The notes below the pieces were generated by a model. It made no database searches. It saw only the letters and a program-made list of their open reading frames with translations, and had not been told where the DNA came from. From Arenicola marina (taxonomy: Eukaryota; Annelida; Polychaeta; Arenicolidae), in assembly GCA_964019135.1 (NCBI GenBank), contig OZ025252.1:4790823-4854822 (forward strand): a DNA stretch of 64,000 bases, read 5' to 3'. Shown piece by piece: positions 33,588-46,695 of this stretch; the stretch's first letter is position 1, and every line of letters starts with the position of its first letter. The translations under genes were made by a program, and so were the position numbers.

Positions 33588-33790
33588 ATGGTTGGTTTTA
33601 TATTCAGGACGCTTTAACCCCTTTTAGTCATATCGCGTCAACGAAAGAAGGAAGGGAGAGCGGAGCCCGGGGATAACCCCCTACTCATTGCGGACATGGG
33701 ATCTTTATCCTGCGACCCCACAGGCATGGCCACAGCGGGGCGCGAACCACCGATCCACGTGCCGTTAGGCTGAGCTATCGGGCCAGCCCC
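33588..33790 (-). mobile_element. tRNA-derived SINE, copy 4 (internal deletions)
   Basis: On the minus strand it has a head GCCCGATAGCTCAGCC, box B-like GGTTCGCGCCCCGCTGTGG, the body with AAAGATCCCATGTCCGCAAT, TTGACGCGATATGAC, and the tail ATATAAAACCAACC. It lacks part of the tRNA-like region between the boxes and part of the body. Confidence 0.85.
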
Positions 33791-34202
33791 TCGCTATGGT
33801 AGGGACGGAGCGGTAACTTTATATTTGAGAGCATGGGATCGATTGTAGCCCTCACGGTTACTGGATAGCCGTGTCGCCCACCCCCGGCATGTGGCTCCAT
33901 TCGTACGTAGCAGGGGTCGCTTGGGTTAATAGATCGCTCGTCACTATGAACATCGAAATAATTTCTAATTATATGTTTGAATGGAGGAATGTTAGACGCA
34001 GGTGGATAAAACTTGGATCAAAATTCTAAAACGAAAGGACGAATAGTCACTGGATGTAGACACCACCTGAGCATCGCTCGCCCCCTACCCGGTCAATATC
34101 CTGGGCCCACCTCCGGTCACAGTACGAGATCGTGGACCGAGAATCTATTGTTGTTTGCGACACATCCAGGTCTATGACATTTAATCCTGCATTGTTGGGG
34201 AA

Positions 34203-37200
34203 TATGAGCCGTGGTAAGCGAGAGTCATGAGCCGTGGTAAGCGATAGTCATGAGCCCTTGTAAGCAATAGTCATGAGCCGTGGTAAGCGATAGTCATGAG
34301 CCGTGGTAAGCGATAGTCATGAGCCCTTGTAAGCGATAGTCATGAGCCGTGGTAAGCGGTAGTCATGAGCCCTTGTAAGCGATAGTAATGAGCCGTGGTA
34401 AGCGATAGTCATGAGCCGTGGTAAGCGATAGTAATGAGCCGTGGTAAGCGATAGTCATGAGCCGTGGTAAGCGATAGTCATGAGCCGTGGTAAGCGATAG
34501 TCATGAGCCGTGGTAAGCGAGAGTCATGAGCCGTGGTAAGCGAGAGTCTTGAGCCGTGGTAAGCGATAGTGATGAGCCCTTGTAAGCGATAGTGATGAGC
34601 CGTGGTAAGCGATAGTCATGAGCCGCGGTAAGCGATAGTCATGAGCCGTGGTAAGCGATAGTCATGAGCCGTGGTAAGCGATAGTCATGAGCCGTGGAAA
34701 GCGATAGTCATGAGCCGTTGTAAGCGATAGTCATGAGCCGTTGTAAGCGATAGTCATGAGCCGTGGTAAGCGATAGTCATGAGCCCTGGTAAACGATAGT
34801 CATGAGCCTTGGTAAGCGATAGTCATGAGGCGTGGTAAACGATAGTCATGAGCCGTGGTAAGCGATAGTCTCGAGCCGTGGTAAGCGATAGTCATGAGCC
34901 GTGGTAAGCGATAGTCATGAACCCTTGTAAGCGATAGTCATGAGCCCTGGTAAGCGATAGTCATGAACCCTTGTAAGCGATAGTCATGAGCCGTGGTAAG
35001 CGATAGTCATGAACCCTGGTAAGCGTTAGTCATGAGCCGTGGTAAGCGATAGTCATGAACCCTGGTAAGCGTTAGTCATGAGCCGTGGTAAGCGATCTTC
35101 ATGAGCCGCGGTAGGCAATAGTCATGACCTGTGGTAAGCGAGGGTCATGAGCCGTGGTAAGCGAGTCATGAGTCGTGGTAAGCGATAGTCATGAGCCGTG
35201 GTAAGCGATTCATGAGTCGTGGTAAGCGATAGTCATGAGCCGTGGTAAGCGATAGTCATGAGCCGTGGTAAGCGAGTCATGAGTCGTGGTAAGCCAAGTC
35301 ATGCGCCATGGTAAGCGATAGCCATGAGCCGTGGTAAGCGATAGTCATGAGCCGTGGAAAGCGATAGTCATGAGCCGTTGTAAGCGATAGTCATGAGCCG
35401 TGGAAAGCGATAGTCATGAGCCGTGGTAAGCAAGTCATGAGCCGTGGTAAGCGATAGTCATGAGCCCTTGTAAGCGATAGTCATGAGCCCTGGTAAGCGA
35501 TAGTCATGAGCCCTGGTAAGCGATAGTCATGAGCCGTGGTAAGCGATAGTCATGAGCCCTGGTAAACGATAGTCATGAGCCCTGGTAAGCGATAGTCATG
35601 AGCCGTGGTAAACGATAGTCATGAGCCGTGGTAAGCGATCGTCTCGAGCCCTTGTAAGCGATAGTCTTGAGCCCTGGTAAGCGATAGCCATGAGCCGTGG
35701 TAAGCGATAGTCATGAGCCGTGGTAAGCGATAGTCATGAACCCTTGTAAGCGATAGTCATGAACCCTGGTAAGCGTTAGTCATGAGCCGTGGTAAGCGAT
35801 CTTCATGAGCCGCGGTAGGCGATAGTCATGACCTGTGGTAAGCGATAGTCATGAGCCGTGGTAAGCGATAGTCATGAGCCGTGGTAAGCGATAGCCATGA
35901 GCCGTGGTAAGCGAGTCATGAGTCGTGGTAAGCCAAGTCATGCGCCATGGTAAGCGATAGCCATGAGCCGTGGTAAGCGATAGTCATGAGCCGTGGTAAG
36001 CGATAGTCATGAGCCGTGGTAAGCCAAGTCATGCGCCGTGGTAAGCGATAGCCATGAGCCGTGGTAAGCGATAATCATGAGCCGTGGTAAGCGATAGTCA
36101 TGAGCCGTGGTAAGCGATAGCCATGCGTCGTGTTAAGCGATAGTCATGAGCCGTGGTAAGCGATAGTCATGAGCCGTGGTAAGCCAAGTCTTGCGCCGTG
36201 GTAAGCGATAGCCATGAACCGTGGTAAGCGATAGTCATGAGCCGTGGTAAGCGATAGTCATGAGCCGTGGTAAGCGATAGTCATGAGCCGTGGTAAGCCA
36301 AGTCATGCGCCGTGGTAAGCGATGGTCATGAGTCGTGGTAAGCGATAGTCATGAGCCGTGGTAAGCGATAGTCATGAGCCGTGGTAAGCCAAGTCATGCG
36401 CCGTGATAAGCGATAATCATGAGCCGTGGTAAGCGATAGTCATGAGCCGTGTAAGCGAGTCATGAGCCGTGGTAAGCGATAGTCATGAGCCGTGGTAAGC
36501 CAAGTCATGAGCCGTGATAAGCGATAATCATGAGCCGTGGTAAGCGATAGCCATGAGTCGTGGTAAGCGAGTCATGAGCCGTGGTAAGCGATAGTCATGA
36601 GCCGTGGTAAGCGATAGTCATGAGCCGTGGTAAGCCAAGTCATGCGCCGTGGTAAGCGATAGCCATGAGCCGTGGTAAGCGATAATCATGAGCCGTGGTA
36701 AGCGATAGTCATGAGCCGTGGTAAGCGATAGTCATGAGCCGTGGTAAGCCAAGTCATGCGCCGTGGTAAGCGATAGTCATGAGCCGTGGTAAGCGATAGT
36801 CATGAGCCGTGGTAAGCGAGTCATGAGTCGTGGTAAGCCAAGTCATGCCCCATGGTAAGCGATAGCCATGAGCCGTGGTAAGCGATAGTCATGAGCCGTG
36901 GTAAGCGATAGTCATGAGCCGTGGTAAGCCAAGTCATGCGCCGTGGTAAGCGATAGCCATGAGCCGTGGTAAGCGATAATCATAAGCCGTGGTAAGCGAT
37001 AGTCATGAGCCGTGGTAAGCGATAGCCATGAGTCGTGTTAAGCGATAGTCATGAGCCGTGGTAAGCGATAGTCATGAGCCGTGGTAAGCCAAGTCTTGCG
37101 CCGTGGTAAGCGATAGCCATGAACCGTGGTAAGCGATAGTCATGAGCCGTGGTAAGCGATAGTCATGAGCCGTGGTAAGCGATAGTCATGAGCCGTGGTA

Positions 37201-40200
37201 AGCCAAGTCATGCGCCGTGGTAAGCGATGGTCATGAGTCGTGGTAAGCGATAGTCATGAGCCGTGGTGAGCCAAGTCATGCGCCGTGGTAAGCGATGGTC
37301 ATGAGTCGTGGTAAGCGATAGTCATGAGCCGTGGTAAGCGATAGTCATGAGCCGTGGTAATCCAAGTCATGCGCCGTGATAAGCGATAATCATGAGCCGT
37401 GGTAAGCGATAGTCATGAGCCGTGGTAAGCCAAGTCATGCGCCGTGGTAAGCGATGGTCATGAGTCGTGGTAAGCGATAGTCATGAGCCGTGGTGAGCCA
37501 AGTCATGCGCCGTGGTAAGCGATGGTCATGAGTCGTGGTAAGCGATAGTCATGAGCCGTGGTAAGCGATAGTCATGAGCCGTGGTAATCCAAGTCATGCG
37601 CCGTGATAAGCGATAATCATGAGCCGTGTAAGCGAGTCATGCGCCGTGGTAAACGATAGTCATGAGCCGTGTAAGCGAGTCATGCGCCGTGGTAAACGAT
37701 AGTCATGAGCCGTGATAAGCGATAATCATGAGTCGTGGTAAGCGATAGCCATGAGTCGTGGTAAGCGAGTCATGAGCCGTGGTAAGCGATAGTCATGAGC
37801 CGTGGTAAGCGATAGTCATGAGCCGTGGTAAGCGATAGTCATGAGCCGTGGTAAGCCAAGTCATGCGCCGTGGTAAGCGATGGTCATGAGTCGTGGTAAG
37901 CGATAGTCATGAGCCGTGGTGAGCCAAGTCATGCGCCGTGGTAAGCGATGGTCATGAGTCGTGGTAAGCGATAGTCATGAGCCGTGGTAAGCGATAGTCA
38001 TGAGCCGTGGTAATCCAAGTCATGCGCCGTGATAAGCGATAATCATGAGCCGTGGTAAGCGATAGTCATGAGCCGTGGTAAGCCAAGTCATGCGCCGTGG
38101 TAAACGATAGTCATGAGCCGTGATAAGCGATAGTCATGAGCCGTGGTAAGCGATAGTCATGAGCCGTGGTAAGCCAAGTCATGCGCCGTGGTAAACGATA
38201 GTCATGAGCCGTGATAAGCGATAGTCATGAGCCGTGGTAAGCCAAGTCATGCGCCGTGATAAGCGATAATCATGAGCCGTGGTAAGCGATAGTCATGAGC
38301 CGTGTAAGCGAGTCATGCGCCGTGGTAAACGATAGTCATGAGCCGTGATAAGCGATAATCATGAGCCGTGGTAAGCGATAGCCATGAGTCGTGGTAAGCG
38401 AGTCATGAGCCGTGGTAAGCGATAGCCATGAGTCGTGGTAAGCGAGTCATGAGCCGTGGTAAGCGATAGTCATGAGCCGTGGTAAGCGATAGTCATGAGC
38501 CGTGGTAAGCCAAGTCATGCGCCGTGGTAAGCGATAGCCATGAGCCGTGGTAAGCGATAGTCATGAGCCGTGGTAAGCGATAGTCATGAGCCGTGGTAAG
38601 CGATAGTCATGAGCCGTGGTAAGCGATAGTCATGAGCCGTGGTAAGCCAAGTCATGCGCCGTGGTAAGCGATAGTCATGAGCCGTGATAAGCGATAATCA
38701 TGAGCCGTGGTAAGCGATAGTCATGAGCCGTGGTAAGCGATAGTCATGAGCCGTGGTAAGCGATAGTCATGAGCCGTGGTAAGCGATAGTCATGAGCCGT
38801 GGTAAGCCAAGTCATGCGCCGTGGTAAGCGATAGTCATGAGCCGTGATAAGCGATAATCATGAGCCGTGGTAAGCGATAGTCATGAGCCGTGGTAAGCGA
38901 TAGTCATGAGCCGTGGTAAGCGATAGTCATGAGCCGTGGTAAGCGATAGTCATGAGCCGTGGTAAGCGATAGTCATGAGCCGTGGTAAGCGATAGTCATG
39001 AGCCGTGGTAAGCCAAGTCATGCGCCGTGGTAAGCGATAGTCATGAGCCGTGGTAAGCGATAGCCATGAGCCGTGGTAAGCGATAGTCATGAGCCGTGGT
39101 AAGCCAAGTCATGCGCCGTGATAAGCGATAATCATGAGCCGTGGTAAGCGATAGTCATGAGCCGTGGTAAGCGATAGTCATGAGCCGTGGTAAGCGATAA
39201 TCATGAGCCGTGGTAAGCGATAGTCATGAGCCGTGGTAAGCGATAGTCATGAGCCGTGGTAAGCGATAGTCATGAGCCGTGGTAAGCCAAGTCATGCGCC
39301 GTGATAAGCGATAATCATGAGCCGTGGTAAGCGATAGTCATGAGCCGTGGTAAGCGATAATCATGAGCCGTGGTAAGCGATAGTCATGAGCCGTGATAAG
39401 CGATAATCATGAGCCGTGGTAAGCGATAGTCATGAGCCGTGTAAGCGATAGTCATGAGCCCTGGTAAGCGATAGCCATGAGCCGTGGTAAGCGATAGTCA
39501 TGAGCCGTGGTAAGCGATAGTCATGAGCCGTGGTAAGCGATAGCCATCAGCCCTGGTAAGCGATAGTCATGAGCCGTGTAAGCGATAGTCATGAGCCCTT
39601 GTAAGCGATAGTCATGAGCCGTGGTAAGCGATAATCATGAGCCGTGGTAAGCGATAGTCATGAGCCGTGGTAAGCGATAGCCATGAGTCGTGGTAAGCGA
39701 TAGTCATGAGCCGTGGTAAGCGATAGTCATGAGCCGTGGTAAGCCAAGTCTTGCGCCGTGGTAAGCGATAGCCATGAACCGTGGTAAGCGATAGTCATGA
39801 GCCGTGGTAAGCGATAGTCATGAGCCGTGGTAAGCGATAGTCATGAGCCGTGGTAAGCCAAGTCATGCGCCATGGTAAGCGATGGTCATGAGTCGTGGTA
39901 AGCGATAGTCATGAGCCGTGTAAGCGAGTCATGCGCCGTGGTAAACGATAGTCATGAGCCGTGATAAGCAATAATCATGAGCCGTGGTAAGCGATAGCCA
40001 TGAGTCGTGGTAAGCGGGTCATGAGCCGTGTAAGCGATAGTCATGAGCCGTGGTAAGCGATAGTCATGAGCCGTGGTAAGCCAAGTCATGCGCCGTGGTA
40101 AGCGATAGCCATGAGCCGTGGTAAGCGATAGTCATGAGCCGTGGTAAGCGATAGTCATGAGCCGTGGTAAGCGATAGTCATGAGCCGTGGTAAGCCAAGT

Positions 40201-40820
40201 CATGCGCCGTGGTAAGCGATAGTCATGAGCCGTGATAAGCGATAATCATGAGCCGTGGTAAGCGATAGTCATGAGCCGTGATAAGCGATAATCATGAGCC
40301 GTGGTAAGCGATAGTCATGAGCCGTGTAAGCGATAGTCATGCGCCCTGGTAAGCGATAGCCATGAGCCGTGGTAAGCGATAGTCATGAGCCCTTGTAAGC
40401 GATAGTCATGCGCCGTGGTAAGCGATAGTCATGAGCCGTCGTAAGCGATAGTCATGAGCCGTGGTAAGCGGTAGCCATGAGCCCTTGTAAGCGATAGTCA
40501 TGAGCCGTGTAAGCGATAGTCATGAGCCCTTGTAAGCGATAGTCATGCGCCGTGGTAAGCGATAGTCATGAGCCGTGGTAAGCGATAGTCATGAGCCGTG
40601 TAAGCGATAGTCATGCGCCGTGGTAAGCGATAGTCATGAGCCGTGGTAAGCGATAGTCATGAGTCGTGGTAAGCGATAGTCATGAGCCGTGGTAAGCGAT
40701 AGTCATGAGCCGTGGTAAGCGATAGTCATGAGCCCTTGTAAGCGATAGTCATGCGCCGTGGTAAGCGATAGTCATGAGCCGTGGTAAGCGATAGTCATGA
40801 GCCGTGGTAAAGCGATAGTC
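34203..40820. repeat. 23-bp satellite, about 290 units
   Basis: The basic unit contains ATGAGCCGTGGTAAGCGATA and is 23 bp. A shorter variant with CCAAGTCATGCGCC recurs every few units, and blocks of about 200 bp (for example near 37199, 37433 and 37855) are repeated, so there is higher-order structure. Every unit has a donor-like GTG|GTAAGC on the plus strand. Stops occur throughout and no long frame survives. Confidence 0.96.
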
Positions 40821-41320
40821 GGGGCGTAAGGCGCTATGGGCAACAGGCATTTTTCGCGCGTAAATTACGGCAGAAATGATGAATACAACGCCTGCAGCTC
40901 TTTCGTCCTCCACATAAATCGTGTGAATCGTTGCCCTGATGTGATGCTACGTTGAATGGTCCCAGATGTGTATACAATAACAATAACAGATGAGTGCACC
41001 ATTATACAGGTGGGCCTCAGCGTGTGAACCAATTATGGCCGGGACTGAATGGATGTATGTCACTGGCTGTGAATGTCACCGGGCTGTACACTCTGTGCTG
41101 TTTGTACACCTGTAGAGTTGAACTGTCCCACTGACATATGAACAAATAAATAGAGCTACCGTAGTCCATTGAACTGTGAATTCTACTCAGTCATCGGTGT
41201 GACTTAGACTTAAAATGGCGGAGTATTCTGATTTTATTGACTGACATGTGATCCGTTCATCTATGATCGAACTTGTCCAATGATATTGAACTCCCATGGC
41301 ACGTAAACTAAGCGTGTAAG

Positions 41321-41521
41321 GGCCGCCCCGATAGCTCAGTGGGTTGGAGCGCTCGCTCCAGACACCTGAGAGCCAAACGGCACGTGGGTCGATGGTTCGA
41401 GCCCCGCTGTGGCCATGTCTGTGTTGTATTAAGTAGACATAGTTCCGCTCTTCCCTTTATTCTCCCATTGACGCAATATGACCAGAATTGGTTAAAGCGT
41501 CCTGAATACACAACCAACACA
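41321..41521 (+). mobile_element. tRNA-derived SINE, copy 5
   Basis: The head is excellent: GCCCCGATAGCTCAGTGGGT, then GGAGCGCTCGC, with box B GGTTCGAGCCCCGC. The middle of the body (the AAAGATCC...AGTAGGGG part) is deleted. It resumes at TTCTCCCATTGACGCAATAT and ends ACAACCAACACAA. Confidence 0.88.
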
Positions 41522-41647
41522 ATAAGCGTCTAACATTAAACTCCACTCTCTGTATGAATTAGTCATTCCTCTTAGATTTGGTTGGATTGAGTGTAATCGC
41601 GACTAACGTTGATATCAATAAATGACCTGACCTGTGTAAACCTCCCT

Positions 41648-43690
41648 GTCACTGATCTGACCAATGACACGTGAAGTGCCATCTGTCACTGATCTGACCA
41701 ATGACACCTGCAGTGTCGTCTGTCACTGATCTGACCAATGACACGTGAAGTGTCGTCTGTCACAGATCTGACCAATAACACGTGAAGTGTCGTCTGTCAC
41801 TGGTCTGACCAATAACACGTGAAGTGTCGTCTGTCACTGATTTGACCAATGACACGTGAAGTGTCGTCTGTCACTGATCTGACCAATGACACGTGAAGTG
41901 TCGTCTGTCACTGATCTGACCAATGACACGTGAAGTGTCGAGTGTCACTGATCTGAGCAATGACACGTTAAGTGTCGTCTGTCACAGATCTGACCAATGA
42001 CACGTGAAGTGTCGTCTGTCACTGATCTGACCAATGACACGTGAAGTGTCGTCTGTCACTGATCTGACCAATGACACGTGAAGTGTCGAGTGTCACTGAT
42101 CTGAGCAATGACACGTTAAGTGTCGTCTGTCACAGATCTGACCAATAACACGTGAAGTGTCGTCTGTCACTGATCTGACCAATGACACGTGAAGTGTCGA
42201 GTGTCACTGATCTGATCAATGACACCTGCAGTGTCGTCTGTCACTGATCTGACCAATGACACGTTAAGTGTCGTCTGTCACAGATCTGACCAATAACACG
42301 TGAAGTGTCGTCTGTCACTGATCTGACCAATGACACGTTAAGTGTCGTCTGTCACAGATCTGACCAATAACACGTGAAGTGTCGTCTGTCACTGATCTGA
42401 CCAATGACACGTGAAGTGTCGTCTGTCACTGATCTGACCAATGACACGTGAAGTGTCGAGTGTCACTGATCTGAGCAATGACACGTTAAGTGTCGTCTGT
42501 CACAGATCTGACCAATAACACGTGAAGTGTCGTCTGTCACTGATCTGACCAATGACACGTGAAGTGTCGAGTGTCACTGATCTGACCAATGACACGTGAA
42601 GTGTCGTCTGTCACTGATCTGACCAATGACACGTGAAGTGTCGTCTGTCACTGATCTGACTAATGACACGTGAAGTGTCGTCTGTCACTGATCTGACCAA
42701 TGACATGTGAAGTGTCGAGTGTCACTGATCTGAGCAATGACACGTTAAGTGTCGTCTGTCACAGATCTGACCAATAACACGTGAAGTGTCGTCTGTCACT
42801 GATCTGACCAATGACACCTGCAGTGTCGTCTGTCACTGATCTGACCAATGACACGTGAAGTGTCGTCTGTCACAGATCTGACCAATAACACGTGAAGTGT
42901 CGTCTGTCACTGATCTGACCAATGACACGTGAAGTGTCGTCTGTCACTGATCTGACCAATGACACGTGAAGTGTCGTCTGTCACTGATCTGACCAATGAC
43001 ACGTGAAGTGTCGTCTGTCACTGATCTGACCAATGACACGTGAAGTGTCGTCTGTCACTGATCTGACCAATGACACGTGAAGTGTCGTCTGTCACTGATC
43101 TGACCAATGACACGTGAAGTGTCGTCTGTCACAGATCTGACCAATAACACGTGAAGTGTCGAGTGTCACTGATCTGAGCAATGACACGTTAAGTGTCGTC
43201 TGTCACTGATCTGACCAATAACACGTGAAGTGTCGTCTGTCACTGATCTGACCAATGACACCTGCAGTGTCGTCTGTCACTGATCTGACCAATGACACGT
43301 GAAGTGTCGTCTGTCACTGATCTGATCAATGACACCTGCAGTGTCGTCTGTCACTGATCTGACCAATGACACGTGAAGTGTCGTCTGTCACTGATCTGAC
43401 CAATGACACGTGAAGTGTCGTCTGTCACTGATCTGACCAATGACACGTGAAGTGTCGAGTGTCACTGATCTGAGCAATGACACGTGAAGTGTCGTCTGTC
43501 ACAGATCTGACCAATAACACGTGAAGTGTCGTCTGTCACTGATCTGACCAATGACACGTGAAGATTCGTCTGTCACTGATCTGACCAATGACACGTGAAG
43601 TGTCGTCAGTCACTGATCTGACCAATGACACCTGAAATGTCGTCTGTCACAGATCTGACCAATGACACCTGCAATGTCGTCTCACTGAAT
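41648..43690. repeat. 37-bp tandem array with an E-box in most units, about 55 units
   Basis: Each unit holds GTCACTGATCTGACCAATGA and then CACGTGAAGTGTCGTCT. Most units contain the palindrome CACGTG, inside an inverted repeat GACACGTGAAGTGTC. Variants have CACGTTAAG or CACCTGCAG in place of the E-box and AGATCT for TGATCT, and recur in blocks, which indicates multi-unit duplications. No coding. Confidence 0.95.
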
Positions 43691-43732
43691 TGTGCACTTG
43701 TCTGTCATTGATCTTACCACGTGACATGTAAA

Positions 43733-43945
43733 CTCGAATCCCGACTGGTTCGAATCCCACCGCTGCAAATACTGTTTGTGTAGTATTGTGTTTGTGTTGT
43801 ATTATATAATGTCTGTGATAATGATAAGGATCTTATGGCTGTCATCACAAAGAGTATAGGGGATTACTCCCTGAGTCATGGCTCCTCTCTACCTTCACCA
43901 TTCACGTTGTCGCGATATGACCTACAGAGGTTATATAAAGCTTGT
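43733..43945 (+). mobile_element. Divergent tRNA-derived SINE, second subfamily
   Basis: It has a box B-like GGTTCGAATCCCACCGC, then AGGATCTTATGGCTGTCATC, ACAAAGAGTATAGGGGATTA, TCATGGCTCCTCTCTACC and GTCGCGATATGACCTACAGA. The order of motifs is the same as in copies 1-5 but the sequence differs consistently, as does the copy at 63.65 kb, so the two form a separate subfamily. Confidence 0.78.
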
Positions 43946-45871
43946 GTTGAGAATTTACATTTTTGATGATTTCAATAGATACCCACCCTATATAACATCG
44001 TGCTATTTCTCCGCGATGCGTACAAATTAAGGGGACAAATTAAAATGTTTTAACATGTTACCTTATTTACTTGATGTTTACTTTGATATATTTGTACTTA
44101 GAGGTTGTGAGCCTACACTTCACAGTAAACTTATTATTATTAAAAATATGCATCAATCATTCATTCATTCAATTAATGATCTTACCAAGTGACTTGTAAA
44201 CTCTATCTGTTAATACACTCCACTGCTCTGTGCATTTGTTTTGTTATAACTGTGGTGATAGCACCAAGCACCAGTCAAACTAACCCACTGCGACTCAAAA
44301 CTAACTCGTCGTTTTGGTCCACAGCTCTGATAGGCATATTAAAACATCGGACAACCATAACATAGACAGAAACACCTATTATCTTCGTTTGCCCTGGATA
44401 TAGGATGCGGCATTGGTCATCGATATATACGTGTATAGAAACTCGACTTTTTGTTAACCTTTCGTATATTGTGGATGCTACTGACATCCTCTCATATGGC
44501 TGGTGTTGAAACTGGTTCATCGCAAGAAGTATCTGATCTCTCCCATGCTGGCCCGGGCCTCTGTGGGGGTGACCCTGATAAATGATCCCTCGCCGGAGCT
44601 TATGTAGCAATGTAATAATGATCCACAGATATGTTTACTGCGCAAAGACAATCAATGACAAATGTATGACAACGTGTATTTCGCCTCCGCGAGGCCGCTT
44701 CACACTCACATAGATCTACAATTGCGAGCGTGGGACTGATAATTACATTTGAATGACATGTTGGTGGGAGGGGGAGTGGCAGGGAGTTGTGCCGGGGGGG
44801 GGGGGGGGCAGCCCACGTATCCATCGCGGCATTAATCAGACACCACCGTGAAATGCGGCGGGGGAATCCTGTGCCTGTACAATGGCGCGTCACGAGACAC
44901 TTTTATGGTTATGAGATAATTTGATTGGCTGCGGCTAGCGCTGGGTGAACGCGATTCATCACGCCGGTGCATTTCTACCGACATTTACTGCCGGCAGAGA
45001 TTAGAAGGCGGAAAACAATCTGTCGCTTTCATTAATCCGGATTTCGTCGCAAATTAATTATTTTTGTTGCGAGATATGTTATCAGTTGTGTTTCTGTTCT
45101 ACGGCGGTTGTTAACTATGTTATCGGCGTCTCTGCTGATGGATTTCCGGCTCCACGATCACCATGGCAATCATGTCACGTGATGTCGCCGCTGGCTGCAT
45201 GGCCAGAAACGCCACCGCGTGGCTTCCGTTTTTCTTGCTAAACGCTGTGGCTGGGGAGGGGGAGGGGGAGATACGCGCAGACCACTTTGCCCCCCCCCCC
45301 AATATAACACCGCGCAAAATGCTGTTCCGCCCCTCACCCCCCCCCCCACCCCCCAACTAAGCCATGCATCCCATGTACGTGACAAATTAGGATCTGATGC
45401 CCCAGAAATTGAGACTCGTCCCTCACTACCGACCGTTGTTTTATTTTTACGACGCTCGCCTCCCACCCGCTCACCCCAACCCCGACCCGCCTCCGGTCAT
45501 CAGTATTGTAACCACGTCCACCTTCCTACCCCCCCCCCCTCCCGCCTCCAGTTGTCAATTTTGGTCACCCCTGAATTGAATTAAAGCGTATTGTTTACAA
45601 TGTCTGTGAAGGCGATATTTTCCATCGATAATTGCTGGTGATTCCACGCGATATGGATAGAAATACATCCTCTCGTCCATATTATCGCCCGTCTCGTCAT
45701 CTCGGCTTTGTTGACACATGAGATCGTTGTCACAGATTAGGCAAATTAAATGCCTTTATTGCTCCCCGGGGGGGGGGGGGGTGGGGGGTGAAGCATAACG
45801 GACCGATGAAAACAGATGTGGCTACCACAAAAAAATGACCTCCCCCCAACCTCTATTGAGATTTGAATACT
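43946..45871. other. No recognised gene
   Basis: It contains poly-G/poly-C runs near 44798, 45291, 45340 and 45769, and biased open frames. No family recognised. Confidence 0.5.
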
Positions 45872-45914
45872 GGTTGGTATATATATTCAGGACGCTTTAA
45901 ACTAATTCTGATCG
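45872..45914 (-). mobile_element. SINE 3'-end fragment
   Basis: GGTTGGTATATATATTCAGG followed by ACGCTTTAAACTAATTCTGA is the inverted tail and last body segment of the SINE family. The rest is absent. Confidence 0.75.
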
Positions 45915-46196
45915 ATTTGAATACTGACCATTGTATTAACTTACAATCCCACCTGTAGAAGCGGGAGAGGTGGGCGTCGGGTGCAAACGTACCCCCATAA
46001 AAGGGACGAAATCAGAGATAATTGGGGGCTTAGAGGAGTAAAGCGCAGCCCATTTTTGCACGTTAAGGTGAAGAACATGTTCGGCTTAGAATCTAAGTAG
46101 CTGTTAATTTACTGCGCAGAACCGTACCCACCCGCATTTCTAAACGAGTGTCGTACAGACATGCCAGTTATAACGTATGTAAGCAACAATGTTTAA

Positions 46197-46695
46197 TTGA
46201 ACAAATTCCATTTTCGTTGCTTGCGAAACTTTTTAGGCATATCTTGGCAAGATAAGGTAACAAATGCTGAACTGTTAGCCATGGCCAGCCTACCAAGCAT
46301 TCTTGCTCTTATAAAACAAAGGCGTCTTCGTACGCTTGGGAACGTGCATCGTATGCAAAAGGAACGCATTGCAAAGGATGTGCTCTACGGTGAGCTTTCC
46401 GAATGCAGAAGACCAATTGGACGGCCAAAGCTCAGGACTAAAGATGTTTGCAAGCGTGACATGAAGGCTTTCGGCATCGATTCAAATTCTTGGGAGGATC
46501 TCGTGCGAGAGGGAATGGCGCACCACGACTGGCCCTGGTTTGAGAAACTGGACTTGAAACGCCAATCTAGGCGTTCAATGAGTATAAAGCTAGACCTAAC
46601 GACAGGTCATCGATGCGACGACTGCGGTAAGCTCTGTCGATCACAGATAGGCTTATTTAGTCATTAGCGCAAATGCCGCGAAACAAATCTTCAAC
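46197..46695 (+). mobile_element. C-terminal remnant of a non-LTR retrotransposon (LINE) ORF2
   Basis: The open stretch reads FHFRCLRNFLGISWQDKVTN, then LIKQRRLRTLGNVHRM, LYGEL...RPIGRPKLR and KDVCKRDMKAFGI, typical of the region after the reverse transcriptase in a common invertebrate LINE type. A C-terminal Cys-rich motif (CDDCGKLCRSQIGLFSH) is followed by TAG and then RKC in the same frame, so a stop now interrupts the terminal zinc-finger-like motif. The reverse transcriptase and endonuclease parts are absent, a usual 5' truncation. I am not sure of the clade. Confidence 0.85.

Noticed and set aside
20461-43690. CRISPR-like arrays
   Set aside because: The arrays have no unique spacers between repeats and the DNA is eukaryotic; they are satellites.
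18870-43760. Genuine tRNA genes at the box A/box B sequences
   Set aside because: Boxes continue into a shared ~130-bp non-tRNA body and simple tail, and the acceptor stems do not pair; these are SINEs.
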